This document shows positions 1 through 8,570 of a DNA stretch of 64,000 nt, one piece after another. Source of the stretch: Diaporthe sp. PMI_573 (lineage: Eukaryota; Ascomycota; Sordariomycetes; Diaporthales; Diaporthaceae). Below the pieces are notes generated by a model that was given only the letters and a program-made list of their open reading frames with translations, searched no databases and had not been told where the DNA came from. The stretch lies in assembly GCA_021399435.1 (NCBI GenBank), contig JAJTUP010000040.1, forward strand, positions 62,001 through 126,000. The letters run 5' to 3'. Both the position numbers and the translations under genes were made by a program. Numbering within the stretch: position 1 is the stretch's first letter; each line of letters begins with the position of its first letter.

Positions 1-907
1 CGGTGGCTATAGCGACGAGGGCGTCGCCGACTTCGTTCTTGAGCAGCGATTCGCCGAATGCTTTGACCAGCGGCTTGCCCGTGCCGATGGATACTAAGCA
101 GGTCAGGCGGCTCTCGAGGCTCCACGTCTTGTCGCGGCTGTTGCGAAATAGGTCGGCGGCCTCTGACCAGAGGAACTCAACCGGATTGTTGGCGCCTGTC
201 GCACCATCTAGGAAGGTCTCGCCCCCGAAGGTGATGGGTTCGAAGAAGGTCGTGGCCGCTGACGTGGCGCGCGCGACCTGCCAGATCTGCGCGACGCTGC
301 GGAGGTCGTTTCCTCGTCGCCCGTTGAAATAACTGGACATGACGACCGTCTTGGACATCTTCTGGCTTGTGGCCAGGACGAATCTGCAAGGAGAGTTAAG
401 GCCTCGATCACAGTTGCTTGAGTACTCGGCTATGATAGCGGCGCAATCGGCGACTCACGTCTTACACTTCCGCCCAAGGCCGTTCGGATCCTCCTTGAAC
501 AGCTCGATTTCTTTCACCTTCCGCCTTTTCAGCAGGTCTTTGATCCCGTCCTCCAGCGCCTTATGGTCGAACCGGCCCTGTGTGCGCCCCGCGACGGTGA
601 CGCGGTGGTGGACCTTGGCAAAGATGGCCGGCGACAGCCGCTTGTACTCCTCGATGCACTCGTCGACCGTCATCTCGAGGCGTCCGAGCATGATGGCAAT
701 TAGTCCACCCGTCGACGTCCCGCCGATCATGTCGAAATACTCGCAGGGCAGTGGCGGGTGGTCCGGGTCGAGATTCTCCATCATGTTCTTGAGGATGTAC
801 AGTGATGACAGGCCACGGACACCGCCCCCATCCAGGCAAAGCAGATTGAGCGTATCGTCGCCGGCTCCATCGTCTCCGCCAGTAGTGGAGGCCTTGAATC
901 TCTGCAT
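1..907 (-). CDS. Patatin-like phospholipase, 3' end beyond the window
   Basis: Lipid acyl hydrolase of the patatin family, read on the minus strand from an ATG at 907. Residues 26-32 hold the oxyanion glycine loop DGGGVRG and residues 63-68 the nucleophile elbow GTSTGG with the catalytic Ser. A 75-nt intron (384-458, donor GTGAGT, acceptor TTGCAG) joins the first exon to a second one reading KTFVLATSQKMSKTVVMSSY and onward. The second exon contains DGATGANNPVEFL, where the usual catalytic Asp motif (DGG/DGA) falls, and then VSIGTGKP. The frame is open to base 1, so the C-terminus, which in fungal members often carries helical, NB-ARC or TPR parts, lies outside the window. Family assignment is firm; substrate is unknown. 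Confidence 0.88.
384..458 (-). other. Intron of the patatin-like gene
   Basis: On the minus strand a GTGAGT donor at 458 and a CTTGCAG acceptor ending at 384 bound a 75-nt interval. Its removal joins ...GRKCKT to FVLATSQ in frame, which restores the patatin fold sequence. Confidence 0.85.
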
Positions 908-1400
908 TGTCGACGACGCCTTCGATGGGCGGTAGAGGATTGCTGGCCGGGTGGTTTCAGCTCACGATGAGGGGTTTCAAATCGCGAAGCTGTCAGACCA
1001 AGGGCGCCCTTCCCTGATATGGGAAAATGTGGCGGCCGGGGAATGACCTGTTGGGGGAGGGGGGCCATCTCTTGCATGAGAGCGGCTGCCAATCGTGACG
1101 CGCGAACTGTCAACCTCAGCTCGGTCTGCCGCCACACTGCATCTACCCCTGCGACTGACCTGAAGCGGGACATTCCTTGGGTAGCCGGCCAAACTCCATT
1201 GGAGGCCTAGAACAACCTGAATCAATTACTTCCTCCTTTGTTCCCAGTAATTTCAAGGTTACACTGTTCTAACTAATCGACACAGACCACGTTATTAAGC
1301 TAGGTAATAAAATGGGAAACGTTAAGCTTTAGGAGGTGTAAGTTGATCGCTATATCTAAAAGGCGGCAGATTCTAACCTATTCTAGATTGCGGGCCACCT
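908..1400. other. Intergenic, no gene seen
   Basis: This stretch includes the 5' flank of the patatin-like gene. Short open frames on both strands have no recognisable motif. The part from 1210 to 1390 is AT-rich. Confidence 0.5.
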
Positions 1401-1670
1401 GTGCTACGCCTGGGTAGGTTCAATCAATCCACCGGTAACCTTGCATCCTTAATATTGAAACATTTTAGGTATTTCCCTCCCAAAGATATCCAAGACATTG
1501 GTGTTTTTCAAGACGCAGGGCCTCTCGAAAATAATCCTCTCATCTCAGCACTGTTTGAAGCAACAGCACTGTTTCCCCATATAGAAGAGCCCAATTTCGT
1601 TGTCTCACTCGGCACAGGAGAGTCTGCAGCCGACGGTCTAATCATAACAGACGGCCGGCATGACATGTAA
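1401..1670 (+). pseudogene. Patatin-like lipase fragment
   Basis: An 89-residue open frame. From about 1465 to 1640 it matches the C-terminal half of a patatin domain: FQDAGPLENNPLISALFEA stands where patatins have DGGxxxNNP, and it is followed by FVVSLGTGES. The catalytic Asp region reads DAG instead of DGG. The glycine loop and the GxSxG elbow are absent and no upstream exon was found. It lies in opposite orientation to the patatin gene at 1-907 and differs in sequence, so it is probably the remnant of a second paralog, not a duplicated exon. Confidence 0.6.
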
Positions 1671-2596
1671 AAGAACGGAACCTTGCCTAGACTTTTCCGA
1701 CTTTTCTAGAAGAAGATGCGGGACAAGAAAATGCGCCAGATATTCCAAGGCAGTGGCCGGTATCACCGGCTCAATGTTCGTTTCCACGACAAAGACAGGG
1801 CTCCGAGCAACGCAATGTGGGCAACTGTTTAGCAATATATTGCGGCAATATATTGCGGCAACGCAATGCAATAGGGGAGTCGCGAGTACTAAGACAACGC
1901 AATGCAATGCAATCTTAGATAACGTGGTTGGACAGTCAGCCGCGCAGGACACATGGCTGCGCACTTTTTTTACTAACAAAAAACGTCTGTGCCAACCCTG
2001 CTAACTTCTTCAAACTAGGCCCAATTTGGATGCAACTTTAAGGATATGTTTATAAGTTTATATAAAAACTATGTTTGAATTTTCAGAAGCTTATAATTAA
2101 AATTGAGCTAGTTATAAATAAAAGCTTTAAATTCTTATTTTTGTCACGGCCGTGCCTGTGACGGCAGCCACGGTCAAGCAAACCCTGGCCGTCACAAGGC
2201 CCTAACCCTGAGCCCCACAGTTGCGTCAAGACTTTTACGCAGTCCAGGGATCGCATGAGCTTCGCTCTCCCTTTTTCCTTCTTTCTCTTTAGCTTAGAAT
2301 ATTCGTTGATAGCGCCAATAGACCCAGGCGGGCAATGGTTATATACAGATTGATTTCATCTAACGGCAGCGTCTTGCAGCGGCCTGGACTAGGCTTCGTT
2401 TCTCTCTCGCACGCTTAGAAATTCCCACATATATAATTCCGATTTTGACGGGGCATGCTGTGAGTTACATCAGCTACAAAATCTATGCAACATGGAACAC
2501 AGTCCAAGAGTAGGTGGCAAGCTTGCCTTTACGAGCAACATGTCCTTGTCCGAAACTTTCCAGACTCGAGACCATTATCGTGAGTTTTGATTCAAT
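1671..2596. other. Non-coding stretch with short repeats and AT-rich DNA
   Basis: No gene is visible. Positions about 1832-1915 carry short repeats (two copies of CAATATATTGCGG and several CGCAATGCAA words). Positions 2030-2140 are strongly AT-rich. Around 2143-2200 the words CCGTCACA, GTGACGGC and CACGGTC recur. Confidence 0.5.
1832..1915. repeat. CAATATATTGCGG and CGCAATGCAA short repeats
   Basis: Two adjacent copies of CAATATATTGCGG are followed by repeated CAACGCAATGCAA words. The CAATAT core resembles the subterminal repeats of the hAT copy at 30215-33027, so this may be a leftover terminus of a related element. No transposase or partner inverted end was found nearby. Confidence 0.4.
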
Positions 2597-2971
2597 CTAG
2601 GTTAAGTCTATATTTTCGCAGAGAACATGCAGAATTTCCAGCGAATTATTTTTGTTTTCATGAGATTCATCCTTCAGAACCAGTTGTCCGTCGTCATCAC
2701 GTCTCATAGCTGAAAGGGGATCCATGCCGGTACAGACCAAGAAGCGGCACATGTCCAAATCACCAAGCCGCACAGCTATGCGCAAAGCATTTTGCCGTGG
2801 CTCCTCGCGTAGAACCCAGCGCGTCAACTCGTTCTTGGTGGAGGTTTCACCAGCCTCCTGGAGGCTCTCGGATACGACGTCGACAGTTGACCTGCAAGTC
2901 AAGCTTGGCCAGTACTCGTGTTCGCATCTGTGGGTCTCCTCCAGCCTCGTCGCCAGGGTACAGCGTGACAT
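2597..2971 (-). pseudogene. Possible ankyrin-like fragment
   Basis: A 124-codon minus-strand frame. Its middle reads QNALRIAVRLGDLDMCRFLV followed by CTGMDPLSA, which resembles one ankyrin repeat (xxTxLxxAxxxGxxxxxxxLLxxGxDPxxx). Only one repeat is visible and no continuation was found on either side. It could equally be a chance frame. Confidence 0.3.
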
Positions 2972-3688
2972 CTGTTGCGTGAATCGTTCTCATCACTCGC
3001 CTTATTGGTGCTCATATCTCGCTAAACCTGCATCCATGATGGTTGCCTGCATACATATGCAGGCGGGAACGACCGGGCAAATGTGGAATGATCTCGATTC
3101 CATCCTGGGCTGCCTGTTTGGCTCCCAAACTGGCCGGGAAAAGGGGGGGGGGGCTGCCTCTGTTGTTGTCTTTCTTGTTTTCTTACCTTAAGGTGGAAGA
3201 GGGTTAGTAGGGAAGCCAGTAGTGAAGCAGAGACGCGTTATATACGTGATGGAAACCCCATCATTTCTATCTGGTTCAATCTCTTTTTAAAGAACCCCTC
3301 AAATTCGCGCCGAGGCCCAATTGCTTCCAGTTCCATCGTCCAAACTGCTGCCAACGTCAATTTCCACATCTACTAGGGTGAAGGGTAAGCTTGAGTGGAA
3401 GACTTATCAGGCTAACAAAGCAGTCCTGCCAGCTCATGGGACCCTCCAATTCTCTCATGGACAGCGATCTATTTGCAGAGTTTCCCTTAGTTCAAGATCG
3501 AGCCTTCCTCAACCGAAACCCAAGGGTCACTTGATTTACAACCCAAATCAGAGGCGTGAATCATATCCAGCTCCTTTGCCCACGCTGATGGGAAGCCCCT
3601 TTAAGTCGTAATATCCACTTCAGAGGTGAGTACATCTTGCTAACGACCGACAGATCCAGAAGGCCAATGATCTGATCAAGATAGTCTG
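2972..3688. other. Upstream region of the AT-hook/Ulp1-like gene
   Basis: No recognisable coding signal. A short poly-G run lies at about 3145-3153. The region probably holds the promoter and 5' leader of the gene starting at 3689. Confidence 0.4.
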
Positions 3689-5497
3689 ATGGCGGAATGT
3701 ACTGACCCGACCGAGGTCAAACTTTCCCCGAATCCACCAACCAAGAGTGACAGGAACCATCTTGAGGATTCTCCTGGTGCCTTTCTGTTCCCGGTCCATG
3801 ACGCGGAAGAAAATGATTCACTTACAAACCAGCAAACTCCTTCCAATTTGAGCGCCGCAGCTATTGACGAAGATTTCTTTGAATCATATGTGAATCTTGA
3901 CATATGTTCAGAGTCCAACACCACAAATTCTGAGCTTGAACATCTTATAAACAACTATCCATTTACGGGCCAGGAGGGAGTTGCCCAGTCCAACGAACCC
4001 ACGCCAAAGGAGATGTCGTCTTTCAACCTGCCCACTAAAGTGCAATCACCAAACGCAATGGATGTCAGTCCGTTCGCCGATACCTCAAGCTGGCCTATGG
4101 CGGCAGGTGATGGATCACCCCCACCTCTCTCTCCCGATAGCACCCATCTGCCGAGCGGTGAGCAACTCAACGAGGAGAGCAGTATTGTTGCTGCGCGGAG
4201 TCCACCGCCAGGCAATCTTCGAGGTCGAGATTTTCAACGCAGGGCACAAAAACGGGGCCGTCCCAAAAAGATCCAACAAACGAAAAGGAATATCACCACA
4301 AGGGCACTCGCACAACTGTCCGACGCAGTTGAGCCAGTATCGTCGCTCTCAGTTACAGATAAAAGCGATGTCGGCCTGACTGGTGATAAGACAGGCTCGG
4401 TGGACCTCATGAAGCTTGAAAATGAGACCACTCTGAACGACAGGGCGATTAACAGTGCCATGCAGGTACTGGCCGGAATTTCCCCGTGTACCGTCACGGT
4501 AATAAACTCTACCGCAGACAGTAAAATCGTCCCTACGAATACTTGGAGACCACACCTTGATCGAGAGACGATCCCCGAGCCAATCACCCTCATCCCCATC
4601 CAGTTGACCCATCCTGAACCTTCCTGGCTCCTGGGCGTGCTTGATTCAACTGGAATGCAACTCTTCGATCCTATGCCGGCAAAAAATCGGACACAGATGT
4701 GTAAGAAGAGGTTGGAGACACTGTTTGGCGATCAACATGTGGTTCAACAGCCCATCAACGAGGTAGACTGTGTTCTGCGGGCCACAGGCGCGGATACCGG
4801 CATTTCCATCCTCATCTACGCTATGCAAGCTATTTTGACATCCTGCAGAGTCGAAATGAGCTTTCCCAGCACAGTGGACTTTGCATTATGGGAGGGTGTC
4901 ATACTGCGACTTTTGAAGGCAGCCGCAGATGAGACTTACGATCCTTCCTGGGATGACAACCTTGAGCCAGGTATAGTCTCTCTACCTGGAAGTGGTATGG
5001 CACTAGGTGTGCTTTGGTCCCCTGGCTCCGGAAGCGGCCCCTTCGACGTTGATTATAAAGCCGCTCGAGATAATATTCAGAACCAGCTCCAGTACCTATC
5101 CGAGCAAAGGGAAAATTTGGTCGCAGCGAGAAACGACAAAATCGAGGCGATAAAAAGGGAAGCTACAGAGTTGCATTCCATTCGTGCTGTTTTGGCCGGT
5201 TTGATGGAAGCTACCGCTCAGCAGGCTGTGATGCTGGAAACCAAGAAGATGAAGTACAGAAACATTGTCGAGATGCTGGACAAAGACCCATCGGAGGAAG
5301 ATAAGGCCCTCCAGAGTAAAGCAAAGGAAATTTTGGATATTTGGGAAAGACGCCATTCACAGAGGGAGACAACAGGTAGTGCAGTAAGAAGAGTTGTTGA
5401 AGCACTGGATCAGCGTGTAAAGGATCTTGAACAAGTGAAGCAGGATTCACAATTGTCGCCCTTGAGAGCGTCAAATGTTGAAGGACCTGACAACTGA
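3689..5497 (+). CDS. AT-hook protein with degenerate Ulp1/C48-like domain and C-terminal coiled coil
   Basis: A 602-aa uninterrupted frame. The first ~180 residues are Ser/Pro-rich and acidic. An AT-hook-like KRGRPKK follows at about residue 189, so minor-groove DNA binding is likely. Residues about 300-405 resemble the core of Ulp1/SENP (peptidase C48): IPIQL...SWLLGVLDSTGMQLFDP, then VVQQP, then DTGISILIYAMQAIL. In active enzymes these positions read HW...D, Q and DCG. Here the His before Trp is Ser and the catalytic Cys is Thr; the Asp (LFDP) and Gln are kept. Residues about 450-590 are charged and heptad-like, suggesting a long coiled coil. The inference is a catalytically dead Ulp1-like scaffold or DNA-binding protein, possibly derived from a transposon-linked C48 protease. 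Function unknown. Confidence 0.6.
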   Translation: MAECTDPTEVKLSPNPPTKSDRNHLEDSPGAFLFPVHDAEENDSLTNQQTPSNLSAAAIDEDFFESYVNLDICSESNTTNSELEHLINNYPFTGQEGVAQSNEPTPKEMSSFNLPTKVQSPNAMDVSPFADTSSWPMAAGDGSPPPLSPDSTHLPSGEQLNEESSIVAARSPPPGNLRGRDFQRRAQKRGRPKKIQQTKRNITTRALAQLSDAVEPVSSLSVTDKSDVGLTGDKTGSVDLMKLENETTLNDRAINSAMQVLAGISPCTVTVINSTADSKIVPTNTWRPHLDRETIPEPITLIPIQLTHPEPSWLLGVLDSTGMQLFDPMPAKNRTQMCKKRLETLFGDQHVVQQPINEVDCVLRATGADTGISILIYAMQAILTSCRVEMSFPSTVDFALWEGVILRLLKAAADETYDPSWDDNLEPGIVSLPGSGMALGVLWSPGSGSGPFDVDYKAARDNIQNQLQYLSEQRENLVAARNDKIEAIKREATELHSIRAVLAGLMEATAQQAVMLETKKMKYRNIVEMLDKDPSEEDKALQSKAKEILDIWERRHSQRETTGSAVRRVVEALDQRVKDLEQVKQDSQLSPLRASNVEGPDN

Positions 5498-6235
5498 TCT
5501 TGGGATGTTCTCGCTTGCATGCAGTGTTGTTTGAGGGCAGCATGGGCGGGCTGATGGTTTTTCAGTTGTATTTTGTTGTTTTTGAAATGAGATGTTCTGA
5601 TGGGACAAAATTTGTTACTCTTCTCCTCGTGTTGTAACTTATCAACTCTATCAGGTGGTTACTCTTGGGTCCTTTTCTGTCGTTCTCACCTGGTTCACAA
5701 CCGCGGTGTATTCGAATCTTCGGGGCCCCGGCCACCACGATAATCCGGGGTGATCTCGTTATATGTTTGAAAATGACGGGATGGCGTTGTATGGACATGG
5801 GAAGAGGACTTGGCTGCCGGGCCTGGCAAGAGGCGGAATGAGAGCAACGCAAAAATCCCCTTCGATGACGAATGCCTGGGGCCCAGGGCCCGACAAGTCT
5901 AGCCGCTCCTACCCTCCAAAAGATAACGCCAGGGTATCATCCTCCCAGACCGAGAACCAGCGCCTATCACAAAAATCACCACTGAACGAACATCTACTGA
6001 GGGAGCGCCGATCTGCTGCACAACTATATCCTCGAAAACCGCCAAAGACAGAAGGAATTCCAAGATTCTAGTATTGGGAATAGCTTCATTGATGAAAACG
6101 GGATACTCCAGTCTATTTCTGGGTTGCCAGACGTTATTTTTCAGACGCCGTGAAAAAAACAGGCGTCCCGGTGGATCTGACTGATTTCGTGGTTCCAGGG
6201 ACCAACAACCTCAACGTCGCGCACATAGACGAGCG
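5498..6235. other. Intergenic, no firm gene
   Basis: 3' flank of the preceding gene and short open frames without motifs. A plus-strand frame at 5763-6071 has biased composition but no family signature. Confidence 0.4.
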
Positions 6236-6345
6236 CTTTCACACGCCGCCATGGTCGGCGGCAACGTCTTGACCAGCCAACGTGTGACGGATGTCATCTT
6301 CAAGACATTCCAGGCACGCACCGCCTCTCAGGGCGACTGCAACTT
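6236..6345 (+). pseudogene. 5-oxoprolinase / hydantoinase B fragment
   Basis: About 35 codons read HAAMVGGNVLTSQRVTDVIF followed by KTFQARTASQGDCN. This matches the conserved HyuB segment xVxxGNVxTSQRxxDVxxxAxxAxAASQGxMNN. The glycine-rich ATFGGG stretch that should follow is absent and the frame passes into unrelated sequence, so only a scrap of an ATP-dependent oxoprolinase/hydantoinase gene remains. Confidence 0.45.
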
Positions 6346-7962
6346 AGTTTGGAAACATAGGGATGCACTGCTTGTAATAGAGACCCTGTTATTCCGTGAC
6401 AGGGCATGTCTGCCTCGCATAGTGACGAGCAGGATGCAGCGTGTTGATTTAGCTTCCGATCCGACCAGAATTCCAATGTCTTAATTTTTGAAGAAAGCAA
6501 ACATGCTCTCTACTTACCGGTGAGATCTATGTCTACCAGTTAGATGAATATTTTTCTCCAGTCCTCTATAGTATTCGGGTTCGGCAGCATTTCGGACCCG
6601 ATCAATTTGACACGGTAGCCGACCGAGCTACTGGCATGTCTTAACTTATCACAGCACTATGGCGCCCGGTGATGATAAGAAAATCGTTCCAGCATCAGTA
6701 ACGCCGACAAGACATGCAAGTCATAACGCTTGCGCCTTCTTTGTTCTGGGGATGCTCCTCCAACCGACAGCGTCAACGAATTACCGAAAGGAAATGGTGG
6801 GCAAGCTTGAGCGCCTCCGGGTCCACCGCACAGAGTCAAGGCTGCTCTACGTCGCTGCGGAAAGCCTGGGAGGGTGGGCAGCCTGTGTGTCTCGTTTCAT
6901 GCAACCAATGATACTTGTCTTACGCAGGGGTTTCCCGATTGTGTCATCCTTTGCTACGAGTCTTCACTAATTACTTGTGCCAGCTGTCTCCAACTTCCCG
7001 TTTTGAAGTCTAATGTCTATGTACATATCTGTCTGTTCTTCTGTTGGAGAAATCCTTCGCATCTTAAGTTTTCCTTCTCTTTAATAAATTGCTCCCAGAC
7101 TCTGATTGTGTCCACCTGTAAGGCTCTGTTGATGGAATCCCACCCTGTTGTCGTGTCCACATACCTACAGTCTCCCCCCAGCCATCGGCTTCCTCTATTC
7201 CATTGCTCATCCTATCCCCCGGACTTGCGTATGTTCTTTGAATTTGGTATCGATATGATCTTGTTGCCTCCTGCTGGGTTCCTATGTGGCTGTGTGTTTG
7301 CATCTGCTCGACCAGCAAATTGACCTCAGCATGGTCCCAACCTCTGCTCCGTGAAGTGTAATGCTCCGCTCGGTTCAAGTAGTCGAATTACTAGGCCTGA
7401 GAGCCCCAACGTAGCGCATTCGCAGACAGTGTCGCGTGTTGAAGGGTCACCACTCCTCCTTCACGATGTGGGCGACAGGGGACGAGTCTGTCTGTGGTCT
7501 GTAGTATTCGGTAGCACTGATCGTAGCGTGCTGGGCGTCTGGGGCGCTGCGCTCGTAGGGGATGAGGTCGTTCTGTCCGGCGACTTGTCGTTGTGGGGTG
7601 TTGCAAACATTGTCGAGATGATGGGCGACCCGGAAACTCATCCGTAGCTGCTGTGTTGAAGTGGGAAATCGTGTTTGGGCTTCACCGTTACACTTCAGGG
7701 AGTCGAGAGGGAGTCGTATGCTGCGGCGTGGTTGCTATGCGCGTTGGCGCTTGTCGTGTGTGTGGGGTGCTCTCAATGTCGCGTGGTCTTGTCCCGCATC
7801 CTGCTGAAAGCGCCTGGGCCTCCACGAGGTGCATCACGTCGGGGGACGCATGATGGCTCGTGGAGGCCGTTGCTATCAGAAGCGGGAGTGTTTCGCTCTG
7901 TTTAACGCTGTTGTTTCAAAAATTTCGTACTCGCTGGTGATGATTTTTTTTTTTTCACGTTG
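6346..7962. other. No recognised gene
   Basis: Several 60-150-codon frames occur on both strands but none carries a family motif, and codon choice is unremarkable. 6860-7320 is pyrimidine-rich on the plus strand. A minus-strand frame at 7447-7641 (QNDLIPYERSAPDAQ...) has a polyprotein-like look but cannot be placed. Confidence 0.4.
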
Positions 7963-7990
7963 CCCTCTTACAGTTGCCCTCTTACATAAC
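7963..7990. repeat. Two direct copies of GTTGCCCTCTTACA
   Basis: The 14-bp word occurs twice back to back, immediately upstream of the palindrome pair at 8002 and 8038. Confidence 0.5.
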
Positions 7991-8001
7991 AGTTGCTAAT
8001 T

Positions 8002-8017
8002 GCACAGCCGGCTGTGC
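8002..8017. promoter_or_regulatory. 16-bp perfect palindrome GCACAGCCGGCTGTGC, copy 1
   Basis: Perfect dyad, preceded by TT. The identical site recurs 36 bp downstream (8038-8053), with an E-box-like CACGTGAC between the two. The pair lies about 520 bp upstream of the Zn2Cys6 regulator gene. A dimeric DNA-binding factor is a plausible ligand; this is inference. Confidence 0.5.
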
Positions 8018-8037
8018 GGGCACGTGACATTCTATTT

Positions 8038-8053
8038 GCACAGCCGGCTGTGC
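8038..8053. promoter_or_regulatory. 16-bp perfect palindrome GCACAGCCGGCTGTGC, copy 2
   Basis: Identical to the site at 8002-8017. The start-to-start spacing of 36 bp is between three and three and a half helical turns. Confidence 0.5.
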
Positions 8054-8570
8054 ATGTAGAGGTCGCCATATAATCTAAGGGACTTAGTCATCTTTGCTAG
8101 GCGTGCGGGTTATTTGCGCGGATCCGTGCACGTAGGCGTCCCCGACTACCACCGCATGCTTAGTCACCAGCGTGAGCCACGAAGTATATAGACCTCAATT
8201 TCCCTAGACTTGCCACTCCTTCCAAGCTCTTTAGCTATCAATATAATTATTAATGCTTCTCTTTGAACTAGTTCCGAAAGCCAAGTATATCGACTATGAC
8301 TAACTATTACTCAGCGATACCCTGATTCACTTTGTCGAACATAAAACGGACAACCAATCGCCTCACATTGACAGCCTGACCCCTGTCACTGTGGCCAATT
8401 GTCACAGGCTTAAACTGGCGACCGATTTCTCAACACTCCGTCCAGTATCCACTTTCCGGTCTGTTTTAAGGCTATGTTCCGGTCGTTCCGACCTTGAAGC
8501 CTCGTCCATATTTTCATCTCACTAAACCGTTTCCGACTATCCCCCCTCCTAAGAGAGCCCTAATGGCCCG
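8054..8570 (+). promoter_or_regulatory. Promoter/leader region of the Zn2Cys6 regulator gene
   Basis: No coding signal. AT-richer sequence around 8230-8350 precedes the ATG at 8571. No sharp TATA box could be assigned. Confidence 0.35.

Noticed and set aside
5700..5730. TTCGAATC word that resembles a tRNA T-arm
   Set aside because: No acceptor stem, D-arm or anticodon arm can be folded around it.
7447..7641. Minus-strand frame that looked like a retroelement gag/pol piece
   Set aside because: No zinc knuckle, protease or RT motif and no LTR near it; too short to call.
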